From assembly GCA_009667805.1 (NCBI GenBank), contig CM019065.1, positions 149,642,101 through 149,706,100 of the forward strand: 64,000 nt of DNA, given 5' to 3'. How positions within the stretch are numbered: position 1 is the first letter of the stretch; the number at the start of each line of letters is the position of its first letter. This DNA comes from Leptobrachium leishanense. Its lineage: Eukaryota > Chordata > Amphibia > Anura > Megophryidae. This document shows positions 9,843-21,415 of this stretch, one piece after another. Position numbers and translations under genes: made by a program. Under the pieces are notes generated by a model that had not been told where the DNA came from, did not search any database, and saw only the letters and a list, made by a program, of their open reading frames with translations.

Positions 9843-10868
9843 GGGTTTGGGTGCACTCTGGACTAATGAATATATATACACTGCATGTAAACTTATCATG
9901 AACAATTAGCAAGAAGATTTTTTCCAGCCCAATCTTATCCTGGTAAATGATTTCCAGTAAGAAGATGGCGTGCCACAGTTCGTAATCTCACCTCCGTGGT
10001 ATAGGGTATTAATCAGCAAACCAGCACGCTTTACGCAAGCTTCTTATCCATAAAAGTAATTTATTAAAAAAATTCCATAATATAAAAACAATAACGGCAT
10101 ATATTCGACGCGTTTCGTCTTTAATGTCTTTATCAAGAATAATGCCAGTCAGTGTATGCAGTATGTATATATAGTTTTGAGTCTAATTGGCAATGTCCTC
10201 CCCTTCCTCTGGCATCCTCCTCTGCTGCCACGTGTTCCGGTCACTGCTTTACTTCCTTGACGTCCACTTCTACTTGTCCTACGTGTTTTCCAGTTTCGTT
10301 TCTACAGTTGAGGTCACTTCCAGTCGCCGTTCTTTCTCCTTAACAGATCTTGCTCATCCTCCTCAATTTCCGGCTACATCTCTTGCTTCACATTCTCCAT
10401 GGTGAACTTGCTTTCGATCGATCGATGCCAATTAGACTCAAAACTATATATACATACTGCATACACTGGCATTATTCTTGATAAAGTCATTAAAGATGAT
10501 ATGCGTCGAATATATGCCATTATTGTTTTTATATTGAACCCAGGACATACTTGAAAACGAGAGAAATCTCAATGTATCCTTCCTGGCAAAATCCTTTGCA
10601 AATAAATATTATGGAATTTTTTAAATAACGTTTATGGATAAGAAGCTTGCGTAAAGCGTGCTGCTTTGCCGATTAATACCCTATATCACGGAGGTGAAAT
10701 TATCAATTGTGGCACGCAATCTTCTTACTGGAAATCATTTACCAGGATAAGATTGGGCTGGAAAAATCTGAAGCAGACCACCACTAAGATAAGTCTTCTT
10801 GCTAATTGTTCATAATAAGTTTACATGCAGTGTATATATATTCATTAGTCCAGAGTGAACCCAAATCT
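9843..10868. mobile_element. Long foldback (inverted-repeat) element
   Basis: Left arm 9843-10192 is the inverse of right arm 10426-10868. Both contain, in opposite sense, GACTAATGAATATATATACACTGCATG, CAGCCCAATCTTATCCTGG, ACGCAAGCTTCTTATCC and ATTCGACGC. The 233-bp spacer is C/T-rich and has no gene. The right arm is longer because it carries a 75-bp LINE tail (10540-10612). The element would form a hairpin of about 350 bp. I do not recognise a transposase class. It sits inside the old L2 copy. Confidence 0.8.
10540..10612 (+). repeat. LINE 3'-tail fragment
   Basis: TTGAACCCAGGACATACTTG through TCCTTCCTGGCAAAATCC and AAATAAA matches the 3' end of the LINE at 59.7 kb and the tail of the SINE at 40.7 kb. 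It is absent from the matching position in the left foldback arm, so it inserted after the foldback formed. It is probably an extremely 5'-truncated LINE insertion. Confidence 0.75.
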
Positions 10869-11560
10869 TAGTTCATCACAGGCTGCAGAGGGAGAATCTG
10901 GGATCTCTTAAGGCCAGTAAGACAAAGGTTACAGTAGTCAAGGTGGGAGATAATAAGAGATTGGATGAACATTTTAGCAGAGTCCTGATTAAGAATGGGG
11001 CGGATGCGTGCAATGTTTTTTAGGTGGAAGTAGCAGGATTTGGTTAGCGACTGAATGTAAGTAGTGAAGGAGAGATCAGTGTCGAAGAGGACTCTGAGGC
11101 AACGGGCCTGAGAGGAAGAAGTAATAGTGGCACCATTCACCTGAAGGGAAATGGGCAAAGAATGTTGGCTTTAGAGAGCGGGAAGACGAGAAGTTCAGTT
11201 TTAGAAAGGTTGAAATTTAGGAAATGGGAAGTCATCCAGTCGATAGGAGGAGAAAGATCGGGAGAGGTAAGGTAGATTTGGGTGTCGTCAGCATAGAGAT
11301 GATATTTTAATCCATAAGAAGATATGAGGTAACCAAGAGACGTGGTATAGATCAAGAAGATTAGGAAGACCCAGGACAGAGCCTTGAGGTACCCCAACTG
11401 GAAGAGGAATCTGGGGTGAAGAGGCACCAGCAAAAGAGATACTGAAGGAGCGAAGAGAGAAGAAGAAGAGAACAGGAGAGAGCAGTGTCACTGAGGCCGG
11501 TAGAACAGACCCAATAAAGTGCGAAGGGATGGGATTGAGAGGACATGAGAAGTGCCGAGA
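10868..11560 (-). pseudogene. Diverged L2 reverse transcriptase
   Basis: Overlapping minus-strand frames give [12 protein letters not shown] (RT catalytic motif), [21 protein letters not shown] and ISHLDYCN, the order seen in L2-clade RTs. The frame changes at about 11150 and again near 11300-11430. The upstream part (11560-11885) has weak L2 resemblance. Not functional. Confidence 0.7.
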
Positions 11561-11885
11561 CGTCCTCTTCTGAGACTGGAGAAAAGGAAAATATTAGTAG
11601 AAACGGAGTCAGGGAGTAAAGAAGTGAGTGAGGTTGAATGGGTAAAGGAGGAGGGCAGTGAAGTGATTTCTACAAGTCTAAGTTTAGTAATCTTATCGAT
11701 GAAGTAATCAGAAAAGCTGACAGTAGTGAGGTCTGTGGAAGGTTGAGCGGAAGTGTGGCGTATTAACAGATTGAAAGTATGAAACAGACGTCTAGAATCA
11801 TGAGAAAAGGTGGAGATGTAGGATGAGAAATAAGTTTGTTTAGCAAGAGATAGAGCGATAAAGGAACTCTACCCCCTAACTTAAG

Positions 11886-12405
11886 CTGTAACTAGATTAC
11901 TTATGCATTTTAACAAGACCATTATAACAAGACCACATTATAAAATTCATGTTGCAGTTTTTTTTCTATGTCGTAATTTCGTGTAAAAAGGAAAGTTAGA
12001 ATTTTTTTCTTGTTTACGGTATGTTTACAGTGTGTTTACATTGCCAAAATAATGAGCAAACGTTTTACTTTATAGCTGTGGTGTAGGATAAAACAGTATT
12101 GAAGAAGTAATGAATTAGAGGAGTAAATGTTTAGATAAGGCTGCAGGGTATCTATTGTGTCGTCTATGTTACCCAGATAAGAGATGGCAGCTGAATGATA
12201 TATGACAGGGACCTTAAAAGACTTCCAATCTACCCGTGGTGATGTGTTTTGCATAGAGCGCACGCAATGCTCTGAGTTGGTTTTCTGGACTTTTGACCAA
12301 TTCACTCCATGCTATGCTCAGTGCCACACAGTGAGGAACAAGTGCTGTAAAGATACGGGGGGGGGCATTTACAACACAAAATATCTCATACTGGATGCAC
12401 ACAGT

Positions 12406-12440
<35 letters not shown>

Positions 12441-12503
12441 AAATATTTTCCAAACTAAACATACATGAGAAAAGCAAAGTACATGTAAGATATTAGCAAC
12501 ATA
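11886..12503. other. Unassigned AT-rich sequence with (TA)n tract
   Basis: There is no gene. A dinucleotide (AT)n microsatellite lies at about 12408-12437, with a G run at 12358-12365. Confidence 0.5.
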
Positions 12504-14121
12504 CAGTAGTGTTCAAAATTATTCAACCCCCACTGAAATTGAGTGTTTTGGCCAGTTTGACATTGATTTTGATCATTCAGTCATCTTGCTTACAATTAAA
12601 TCAAAGAGGCACGTGTAGGTCAGACAAATATAACATAACATTTATAATGAAATAACCACAAATGTCTTTTCTGTGCTCACATCATTATCAGTTTTATTCA
12701 ACCCCCAAGTGACATTCAATCTTAGTACTTAGTACAACATCCTTTTACAGTTATAACAGCTTTTAAACGTGAAGCATAGCTTGACACAAGTGTCTTGCAG
12801 CGATCTACGGGTATCTTCGCCCATTCGTCATGGGCAAAAGCCTCCAGTTCAGTCACATTCTTAGACTTGCGCACTGCAACTGCTTTCTTTAAGTCCCACC
12901 AGAGGTTCTCAATCGGATTTAAGTCAGGTGACTGCGATGGCCACTCCAAAATGTTCCAGACTTTAATCTGCAACCATGCTCTAGTGGACTTGGAGGTATG
13001 CTTGGGATCATTGTCCTGTTGAAAGGTCCAACGTCTCCGAAGCCTCAGGTTTGTGACGGACTGCATCACGTTGTCATCCAATATCTCCTGGTACTGAAGA
13101 GAATTCATGGTACCTTGCACACGCTGAAGCTTCCCTATACCTGCAGAAGCAAAACAGCCCCAAAGCATGATTGACCCCCACGCAATGCTTCACAGTAGGC
13201 AAGGTGTTCTTTTCTTCATAGGCCTTGTTCTTCCTCCTCCAAACATAGCGTTGATCCATGGGCCCAAACAGTTCTAATTTTGTTTCATCAGTCCACAGAA
13301 CACTATCCCAAAACTTCTGTGGTTTGTCCACATGACTTTTGGCATACTGCAGTCGACTCTTCTTATTCTTTGGAGACAGCAAGGGGGTGCGCCTGGGAGT
13401 TCTGGCATGGAGGCCTTCATTACGCAGTGTGCGCCGTATTGTCTGAGCTGAAACTTCAGTACCCACATCTGACAAATCTTTTCTCAGTTCCTCAGCAGTC
13501 ACACGGGGACTTTTCTCCACTCTACGCTTCAGGTAGCACACAGCAGTCGAAGTCAGCATCTTCTTTCTGCCACGACCAGGTATCGTTTCAACAGTGCCCT
13601 TTGCCTTGAATTTGCGAATGATGCTTCCTATGGTCTCTCTTGGTATGTTTAACATCTTTGCAATCTTCTTATAGCCATTGCCCTTCCTGTGAAGAGTAAT
13701 CACCTCTTCTCTTGTCTTCCTGGACCATTCTCTTGACTTCACCATGTTTGTAACCACACCAGTAAATGTCTAGAAGGAGCTGAGTATCACCGTCATTTTA
13801 ATGCTGCCGAATTGGTGCTTATTATGCTTTATTGCTGCTCCGTGACATCCACAGGTGTTTTCAATACCTGATTGAAAACACTTGAATGAACCTCTGTTCT
13901 TCAGAGTGGTAGTCTTTAAGGGGTTGAATAATTGTGTCAATGAAGAATTCACAAAAGAAACATTTACTACTGTATTACAAAACCAATTGATGTCATTTTA
14001 GTTGCATATGGTTCTTTAAAAAGTCCTTGTAGGATTTCATTCTGAATACAATTACAAATGTACACTAAATTCCCTAAAACCCTTTACAGCATTGGGGGTT
14101 GAATAATTTTGAACACAACTG
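12504..14121 (-). mobile_element. Full-length Tc1/mariner element (type B)
   Basis: A 1618-bp element flanked by TA (12502-12503 and 14122-14123). The ends are CAGTAGTGTTCAAAATTATT on the left and, in inverse, CAGTTGTGTTCAAAATTATT on the right. A second, inner copy of the repeat motif (TTATTCAACCCCCAAGTGAC near 12695-12715) suggests the IR/DR end structure. It encodes a minus-strand transposase with one frameshift. A partial copy is at 63343 and a fragment at 14374. Confidence 0.92.
12722..13757 (-). pseudogene. Tc1-B transposase with a single frameshift
   Basis: The start ATG at 13757 opens a paired-type helix-turn-helix region (residues about 8-110) with a GRGRKK AT-hook-like motif at 61-66. 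The first catalytic aspartate is in LWTDETK (D157). Near 13170-13185 one extra base shifts the frame inside the glycine-rich loop. The second frame continues with [16 protein letters not shown] (second aspartate) and [11 protein letters not shown] (glutamate, 34 residues on, so DD34E), and ends TKY at 12722. The total length is that of a normal transposase, about 344 residues. Apart from the frameshift I see no stop, so this copy is young. Confidence 0.9.
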
Positions 14122-14373
14122 TAAACTAAACTAAATAAATCATTTCTTTGGTAGTGTCCCTTTAAAATATCCTTCCGCATAAAATCAGCCTCGCAAAAAA
14201 ATGAAGATTTTTGTTATGAAATGTTGTCGGGTAAAGTATAGCGCAGACTAGATATTTTCTGAGTTTTCTCTGTAAAAGGGTGATAAATGGTCAAGAGTGT
14301 GAACATTTTAACCAAAATATTGTTAAAAACACTGCTGTGCAAGCTTGAAGAGTCTAATTGAGCTTGTGAAGCC
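14122..14373. other. Unassigned AT-rich sequence
   Basis: No gene or repeat end is recognised between the Tc1-B element and the next Tc1-B fragment. Confidence 0.5.
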
Positions 14374-14588
14374 TTCTACGGGTATCTTCGCCCATTCGTC
14401 ATGGGCAAAAGCCTCCAGTTCAGTCACATTCTTAGGCTTGCGCACTGCAACTGCTTTCTTTAAGTCCCACCAGAGGTTCTCAATCGGATTTAAGTCAGGT
14501 GACTGCGATGGCCACTCCAAAATGTTCCAGACTTTAATCTGCAACCATGCTCTAGTGGACTTGGAGGTATGCTTGGGAAGACGTTGGA
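14374..14588 (-). mobile_element. Tc1-B fragment
   Basis: About 204 bp nearly identical to 12806-13010, covering the last catalytic motif ([15 protein letters not shown]) in the minus direction. It stops at GCTTGGGA (14577) and is followed by AGACGTTGGAC (14578-14588), which is the inverse of GTCCAACGTCT from further along the same element. The fragment is therefore internally rearranged. No terminal repeats are present. Confidence 0.8.
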
Positions 14589-14720
14589 CTTCTAAGTGAA
14601 GTCTTCAAAGTGAGCACTTAGAGATCTTCTGGAGATACTCTGGAGGTAGTCTGAGGTTAGACAGGAGGTAGAACACCTACAAAAAGGTAAGATTTGTTGG
14701 TTTAAATCCATTCTTTTATA

Positions 14721-15647
14721 ATGGCAGGCTTGGTCCAGTGTAAGAGCTGTCATGCATTTGTTTTTAGATCCAATTTTTGGAGGTTTGGAGTGTGCCTGAT
14801 ATGTAGGCAGCTCTCTTTATTGCAGCAGGAAATTGCCTGTTTGAAGTCTGAGATTTGTAAATTCTCTGTTACACAAACTCAGACTATGGCTATGACTGTT
14901 ACAAAGCCACTGCCACAGAGGCCTCCTAGGAGTGGCAGATGGACTACTGTAGGATCTGGTAGACTTAGAGTTGTGGATATAAGGCATGTCCCACAGTCTG
15001 TGGCTCTTCTTAATTCTTTTGAGGCACTTTCAGAGTGTAGTGGTGAGACGGAAGTAGGCTCAGACACCATAGTTGAGGAACCACCATCCCCTATGCCTAA
15101 GGTATGCAGGACTGCAACCAAGAACAATAAGGAAAAGGTGGGACATGATAGAAGGCAATTGTTGCTGGGTGATTCTATCATAAGAGGTGTTGAGCTGGAG
15201 AGTAGTGGTTTGGTGAGATGTCTTCCTGGGGCTACTGCTCGTAGAGACAAGAGACGTATTCTCAATATTGTCAAACAAGCAAAGCAGCAAGGGGAAGTGG
15301 ATGTTCTAGTCCATCTAGGGACAAATGACTTGGCTAGCAATGAGGTTTCTGAGATTAAGGAGGATTTTTGTGTTCTTGGAGGTGAAATACAGAAGATTGC
15401 GTCCACTGTGTCATTCTCTGAAGTTTTGCCTGTGCATAACATTCAGGATTGGCAGATGCGCAATAGGGAATTTAATCTGTGGCTTCGGGAATGGTGTCGA
15501 GAGCAAGGATTTGGCTTTGTGTCCCATGATAGCTCTAATTGGAGCAGAAAGGAACTGTATAAAAAAGATGGTTTGCATCTTACTCATAGGGGAACATATG
15601 TTCTCAGTGAGAAGTTCAAAGGTTTCGCAAAGAAATATTTAAACTAG
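14721..15647 (+). CDS. CR1 ORF1 protein with SGNH esterase domain
   Basis: An intact 308-residue frame. C7-x2-C10 and C25-x2-C28 form a small zinc-finger-like module, followed by a short coiled-coil-like stretch (about 30-50). The C-terminal half is an SGNH-type hydrolase: GDS at 150-152 (nucleophile block), GTND at 200-203 and DGLHLTH at 283-289 (Asp/His block). Esterase-type ORF1s are known in CR1-group LINEs and are thought to bind RNA/membranes or act as lipolytic accessory proteins; the exact role in retrotransposition is unsettled. The ATG at 14721 follows directly on a short 5' UTR. ORF2 starts about 60 bp downstream. All catalytic blocks are preserved. Confidence 0.88.
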   Translation: MAGLVQCKSCHAFVFRSNFWRFGVCLICRQLSLLQQEIACLKSEICKFSVTQTQTMAMTVTKPLPQRPPRSGRWTTVGSGRLRVVDIRHVPQSVALLNSFEALSECSGETEVGSDTIVEEPPSPMPKVCRTATKNNKEKVGHDRRQLLLGDSIIRGVELESSGLVRCLPGATARRDKRRILNIVKQAKQQGEVDVLVHLGTNDLASNEVSEIKEDFCVLGGEIQKIASTVSFSEVLPVHNIQDWQMRNREFNLWLREWCREQGFGFVSHDSSNWSRKELYKKDGLHLTHRGTYVLSEKFKGFAKKYLN

Positions 15648-15709
15648 GAGGGGGGGACAAAAGGGTAAAAAAAAATCTGCCTGATTGTCCCCCAAAACTA
15701 AATCGGCGG

Positions 15710-18482
15710 GTGCAAGCAACATGCGGGGGAAAAAATGACAAGCTCAGAGTCGTGTCTATAAATGCTCGCAGTTTAGTCAATAAAATCAATGAACTGGAGG
15801 CAATGATGGCAGCTGAAAAAGTAGATTTAGTTGCGGTTACTGAGACATGGTTCAGTGAGAAAAATAATTGGGACATAACAATACCGGGGTACTCTTTATA
15901 TAGAAAAGACAGAGAAGGTAGGAAAGGAGGAGGTGTGGCCCTGTATGTGAAAAACAACATAAAAACGAACCAAATAAAAGTGAGCGAGGTGAACATAGAG
16001 TCAGTTTGGGTTACGCTAACATTTGGCAATCATACAGTAGCTCGTGTAGGTGTGATCTATAGATCCCCTGGACAAGTAGAAGAGCTAGATAATCTGCTGC
16101 TTGAGGAAATAGCCAAAATGGCAATGAAGGGGGAAGTTATTATCATGGGGGACTTTAATCTTCCTGATGTGAACTGGAAAACCAAAACAGCTGGGTGCAC
16201 CAGGAGTACAAATATTCTAAACTCCCTACTGGGATTATCTTTAACACAAGTAGTTGAGGAGCCGACCCGTAAAGAGGCCATATTGGATTTAATACTCACA
16301 AATGGAGGTTTAGTATCAGACGTTGTTGTAGGTGAAAATTTGGGATCTAGTGATCACCAGTCAGTATGGTTTAATATAAGAACAGAGATGGAGCCGCACC
16401 ACACAAAAACAAAAGTTTTAGACTTTAAAAAAACAGATTTTTCTAAAATGAGACTTTGTGTGAAGGAGTCATTATCAGACTGGAGGAGTTTAAAGGGAGT
16501 CCAGGAGAAATGGGATTATTTAAAAGAAGCTTTATTGAAGGCCACAGGCAATTGCATTCGACTTGTTAGCAAAAACAAAAAAGGGAAGAAACCACTGTGG
16601 TACTCTGCAGAAGTGGCCAAAATAGTGAAGAACAAAAAGACAGCATTCAATAATTATAAAACAACTCAGGCAAACCTATAAGATTAGGCAGAAAGAGGCA
16701 AAGCAATTTATAAGAGCTTCCAAAGCACACGCAGAAGAGAAAATAGCTCAGTCAGTAAAAAAGGGGGACAAAACATTTTTTAGATACATAAACGAGAAAA
16801 GAAAAGTAAAACAAGGATTAGTTAGATTAAAAACAAAGGAAGGAATGTATGTAGAAGAGGATAAAAGTCTCGCTGACTGCCTCAATGAATATTTTTGTTC
16901 AGTCTTTGCAGAAGAAAAGGAAGGAAAGGGACCTCAGTTAGGAGGAAACACTAACGAGACAATTACATATCAGTTTACAGAGGAGGAGGTTCTACAGCAG
17001 CTGTCTAAAGTAAAGACAAATAAGTCAATGGGGCCTGATGGGATCCACCCTAAATTATTAAAAGAGCTCAGTGATGTAATAGCAAAACCGTTAACAGATT
17101 TATTTAACCAATCCTTGCTAACGGGAGTCGTCCCAGAAGACTGGAAATTAGCAAATGTTGTGCCCATTCACAAGAAGGGTAGTAGGGAGGAATCTGGGAA
17201 CTATAGGCCAGTTAGTCTTACGTCAGTAGTGGGTAAATTAATGGAAACCATGTTAAAGGAAAGGATTGTTGAACATCTAAAAACACATAGATTACAGGAT
17301 CAGAAACAACATGGGTTTACCTCAGGGAGATCATGCCAAACTAATCTTATTGATTTTTTTGATTGGGTAACAAAAATAATAGACACAGGTGGTGCAGTAG
17401 ACATTGCTTATTTAGATTTCAGTAAGGCTTTTGATACTGTTCCGCATAGAAGGCTTATCAATAAATTGCAATCTTTGAGCTTGGATTCCAATATTGTTGA
17501 ATGGATTAGGCAGTGGCTGAGTGACAGGCAACAGAGGGTTGTGGTAAATGGAGTTTATTCGGCGCAAGGTCTTGTTACCAGTGGGGTACCTCAGGGGTCA
17601 GTACTTGGACCCATTCTATTTAATATTTTTATTAGTGATATTGCAGAAGGTATTAATGGAAAAGTATGTCTTTTTGCTGATGACACAAAGATTTGCAACA
17701 GGGTTGACGTTCCTGGAGGGATCAGCCAAATGACAAATGATTTAGGTAAACTAAAACAATGGTCGGAGCTGTGGCAATTGAGTTTTAATGTGGATAAGTG
17801 CAAGATAATGCACCTGGGACGTAAAAACCCAAGGGCTGAATATAGAATATTTGATACAGTCCTAACCTCAACATCTGAGGAAAGGGATTTAGGGGTTATT
17901 ATTTCAGAGGATCTAAAGGTAAGTAGTCAATGTAATAGAGCAGCAGGAAATGCTAGCAGAATGCTTGGTTGTGTAGGGAGAGGTATTAGCAGTAGGAAAA
18001 GGGAAGTGCTCATGCCACTGTACAGAGCACTGGTGAGACCTCACTTGGAGTACTGTGTGCAGTACTGGAGACCGTATCTCCAGAAGGATATAGACATCTT
18101 AGAGAGAGTTCAGAGAAGGGCTACTAAAATGGTGTACGGCTTGAAGGAGAAAAGTTACCAGGAAAGGCTTAATGATCTTAACATGTACAGCTTGGAAAAA
18201 AGACGAGACAGAGGAGATATGATAGAAACATTTAAATACGTAAAGGGAATCCACAAGGTAGAGGAAGGGAGTATATTTAAAAGGAAACAAAATAGCAAAA
18301 CAAGAGGACATAGTCTTAGATTAGAGGGGCAAAGGTTTAAAAGTAACATCAGGAAGCATTATTTTACTGAGAGGGTGGTGGATACATGGAACAGTCTTCC
18401 AGTTGAAGTGGTAGAGGCCAAAACAGTAATTGAATTTAAGCAAGCATGGGATAGGCATAAGGCTATCCTAAACAAAAGATAA
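15710..18482 (+). pseudogene. CR1 ORF2 (endonuclease + reverse transcriptase), one frameshift
   Basis: The first part (15710-16681, 323 codons) is an apurinic-type endonuclease: INARSLVNK, TETWF, GDFNLPDVNW, LDLILT and SSDHQSVWF. Near 16665-16680 the frame moves by +1 (or -2). The second frame reads through the linker and RT to 18482, with SGNYRPVSLTS, YLDFSKAFDTVPH (motif A), [11 protein letters not shown] (motif B), LFADDTKI (motif C) and the CR1-type tail RPHLEYCVQYW. The endonuclease nicks the target and the RT primes on the nick. The single frameshift is the only disabling change I found, so this is a recent insertion. Confidence 0.88.
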
Positions 18483-18571
18483 ATCCAGGTAAAGTATCCA
18501 TGTAATTGGGCAGACTAGATGGGCCGAAAGAAAGATGTCGGCAGATAAGAACCTATGTTTCTATGTTTCTA

Positions 18572-19217
18572 GATAAGTAATATTTGTTTGAATGTTCCAG
18601 TGTACTCTTTTCAGAACACCACTAGATGAACAAGCTTTAACCCCAAACACACCGGTCAAATGTCAGAAAGAAATAGGAGTCTAGTGGATCATCCACGGCC
18701 AAACAACAAGCTTAAATGTATTTAATTCAAATTCATTACTAAAAGAGGTTACTCCTACATTACTACTGCCACATTTTTAAAACAGCGTGATGATAACCTC
18801 ATTCAATTAACAAATGTTCCCATCCCCCTATAACCGACCTATATTTAGCTGATACATGCAGAGAGATAGCCCAAGGGATATATTTATAAAAATCTATCAA
18901 ATTATCCAAACATGTGAAATAGTGTTGCCGGCCTATGGATACACATGTAATCTGTATCTCAGTATTTCCATTATTTGCATAATTTAATATATCTGACATT
19001 TATTTTGGGAAAACAGGGAGGGATAAGCTCCAGTGTTAATTGATAATCACTTTTCCTTCTAATATGTCATAGCACCTCAAGAGAGAAGCTTTAGCTCTGA
19101 ACCGTGCTACAAGAAAACCCAGGGGTTTGAGAAACTGCTGACAAGAAAATAGATTTATGCTGGCTCTCAGGCTCCTAGCAGAATTGTATAAGGGAGCTAA
19201 TTCTCTGTAAATCCAAG

Positions 19218-19218
<1 letters not shown>
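18572..19218. other. Unassigned sequence
   Basis: There is no gene with recognisable homology and there are no transposon ends. AT-rich with short open frames only. Confidence 0.45.

Positions 19219-19256
<38 letters not shown>
19219..19256. repeat. (AT)n microsatellite
   Basis: About 18 uninterrupted AT dinucleotides directly left of the hAT-like element at 19265. It may obscure that element's target duplication. Confidence 0.95.
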
Positions 19257-19258
<2 letters not shown>

Positions 19259-19449
19259 ATCTATTAGGGCCAGTAATGATTAAAATTTTTGTGTTCGATT
19301 AATCAAATTTTTTTTATCGATTAATTATAACACACATACAGATCAGAAACGCAAAACTTAACATCGCTCCACAGTAATAAAACTCACAGCAATGTGCAGT
19401 GTGTTTGAGCGTATCACAGAATCCACAGCAATAAAACTCACTGATATAT

Positions 19450-19748
19450 ATATATGATGGACATATTGCCCCAGCTCACATGGATATATTGCTTTGCCCC
19501 CAGCTCATATGGATATATCGCCCCAGCTCATATGGACATATTGCCCCCAGCTCACATGGATATACTGCCCCCAGCTCACATGGATATATTGCCCCAGCAC
19601 ACATGGATATACTGCCCCAGCACACATGGATATACTTTCTCAGCACACATGGATATATTTGCCCACAGCACACATGGATATACTGCCCCACAGCACACAT
19701 GGATATATTTGCCCTAGCACACATCGATATACTGCCCCAGCTCACCTC
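19450..19748. repeat. Minisatellite, CATGGATAT/CCCCAGC unit (23 bp)
   Basis: About 12 units with consensus near CACACATGGATATACTGCCCC plus AG. It belongs to the same sequence family as the arrays at 32.7, 38.6 and 51.7 kb. On the minus strand it is entered from AGGAG followed by GTGAGC (19744-19745 is the GT), a good match to a splice donor. Confidence 0.9.
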
Positions 19749-19754
19749 CTGGCG

Positions 19755-19965
19755 CCACGTGTTCGGCTCCCTGTGCGCATCCGGCAGCATGGAGTTTGGG
19801 CACTCGCCTGGGGGAACCACGTGACCAGCCGCGATCTCACGAGAACGCGGCTGGTCACGTGGTTCCCCCAGACGAGCGCCGAAGCTCCAAGCCTTCGGAC
19901 AGTCACAGGGAGCCAAACACGCGGCGCAAAGCATGCGGCGCCGCCGCGTGCTTTGCGCCGCTGGT
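19755..19965. repeat. GC-rich hairpin of element A
   Basis: GGGGGAACCACGTGACCAGCCGCG (19809-19832) is inverted at about 19838-19870, and GGCTCCCTGTG (about 19765) at about 19905-19915. Together they form a stem of about 70 bp with a CACGTG palindrome in each arm. A second short palindrome (GCGGCGC) follows near 19920-19960. The first hairpin is clearly related to that at 39660-39815 in element C. Confidence 0.8.
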
Positions 19966-20052
19966 CGATTAAAATATTTTTAATCAACCAAAAAATTTAT
20001 GATTAATCAATGGATTAATTGTTAATTTCCTCAACCCTAATAAATATATATA

Positions 20053-20277
20053 CAGTCAGGTCCAGAAATATTGAGACATCGGCACAATTCTAACATCTTT
20101 GGCTCTATACACCACCACAATGGAGTTGGAATGAAACAAACACAATGTGCTTTAACTGCAGACTGTCAGCTTTAATTTGAGGGTATGTACATCCAACTCA
20201 GGTGAACGGTGTAGGACTTACAGCAGTTTGCAGATGTTAGAATTGTGTCGATGTCCCAATATTTCTGGACCTGACTG
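20053..20277. mobile_element. Tc1-type MITE (type D)
   Basis: 225 bp flanked by TA. The ends CAGTCAGGTCCAGAAATATT (left) and CAGTCAGGTCCAGAAATATT in inverse (right) form a long terminal inverted repeat of about 50 bp that runs on to GATGTTAGAATTGTG. It is the internally deleted form of the element at 53076, which still has transposase sequence. Other ends of this family are at 35948 and 61696. Confidence 0.9.
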
Positions 20278-20489
20278 TATATACAGTCATGGACGAAATT
20301 GTTGGCACCCCAGACATCTTTCTAGAAAATCAAGTATTTCTCACAGAAAAGTATTGCAGCAACACATGTTTATTCCCTTTGTGTGTATTGGAACAAAACA
20401 AAAAAAGGGAGGAAAAAAAGCAAATTGGACATAATGTCACACAAAACTCCAAAAATGGGCTGGACAAAATTCTTGGCACCCTTAACTTA

Positions 20490-21140
<651 letters not shown>

Positions 21141-21415
21141 TCAGCAGTGGGGTCCTCCTGGGTCTCCTGCCATAGCGTTTCATTTCATTTAAATGTCGAT
21201 GGGTAGTTCGCGCTGACACTGATGCTCCCTGAGCCTGCAGGACAGCTTGAATTTCTTTGGAACTTGTTTGGGGCAGCTTATCCACCATCCGGACTATCCT
21301 GCGTTGCAACCTTTCATAATTTTTCTCTTCCATCCACACCCAGAGAGATTAGCTACAGTGCCATGGGTTGCAAACTTCTTGATAATGTTGCGCACTGTGG
21401 ACAAAGGCAAATATA

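Larger units (their letters stand above)
8745..11885 (-). mobile_element. Old, diverged L2 LINE copy containing a foldback insertion
   Basis: The minus-strand 3' end is recognisable at 8750-8810 (GCGCTTTATAAATA ... GCACTGTACAATGGGTG), a decayed form of the 3' end seen in the young L2 copies. Antisense C-terminal RT sequence follows at 9230-9780, and RT core sequence resumes at 10868-11560. The 9.8-10.87 kb interval is a foldback element inserted into it. Similarity to the young copies is clear at protein level but low in nucleotides. Confidence 0.7.
14589..18571 (+). mobile_element. Nearly complete CR1-clade LINE
   Basis: A plus-strand non-LTR retrotransposon of about 4 kb: 5' UTR, ORF1 with an esterase domain, ORF2 with endonuclease and reverse transcriptase, and a short 3' UTR. 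It ends in two copies of the 8-bp repeat TATGTTTC (about 18551-18568), a hallmark of CR1 3' ends. GGGCAGACTAGATGGGCCG just upstream is typical of the CR1/L3 3' UTR. The 5' boundary is inferred from the end of the Tc1-B fragment. Only one frameshift is apparent, in ORF2. Confidence 0.9.
19265..20039 (-). mobile_element. Non-autonomous hAT-like element A with minisatellite and hairpin
   Basis: The ends are imperfect inverted repeats: TAGGGCCAGTAATGATTAA on the left against TAGGGTTGAGGAAATTAAC read inward from the right. The subterminal sequence is rich in GATTAATCGATTAAT. Inside, in order: a module with two AATAAAACTCAC motifs (19372-19445), a 23-bp minisatellite (19450-19740), a splice-donor-like junction, and a GC-rich hairpin (about 19755-19965). 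Target duplications could not be confirmed because both flanks are AT repeats. No coding capacity. Confidence 0.65.

Noticed and set aside
19219..20052. Target duplication for hAT-like element A
   Set aside because: The 8 bases on each side (CTATCTAT and ATAAATAT) do not match; both flanks are low-complexity AT DNA, so I could not confirm one.
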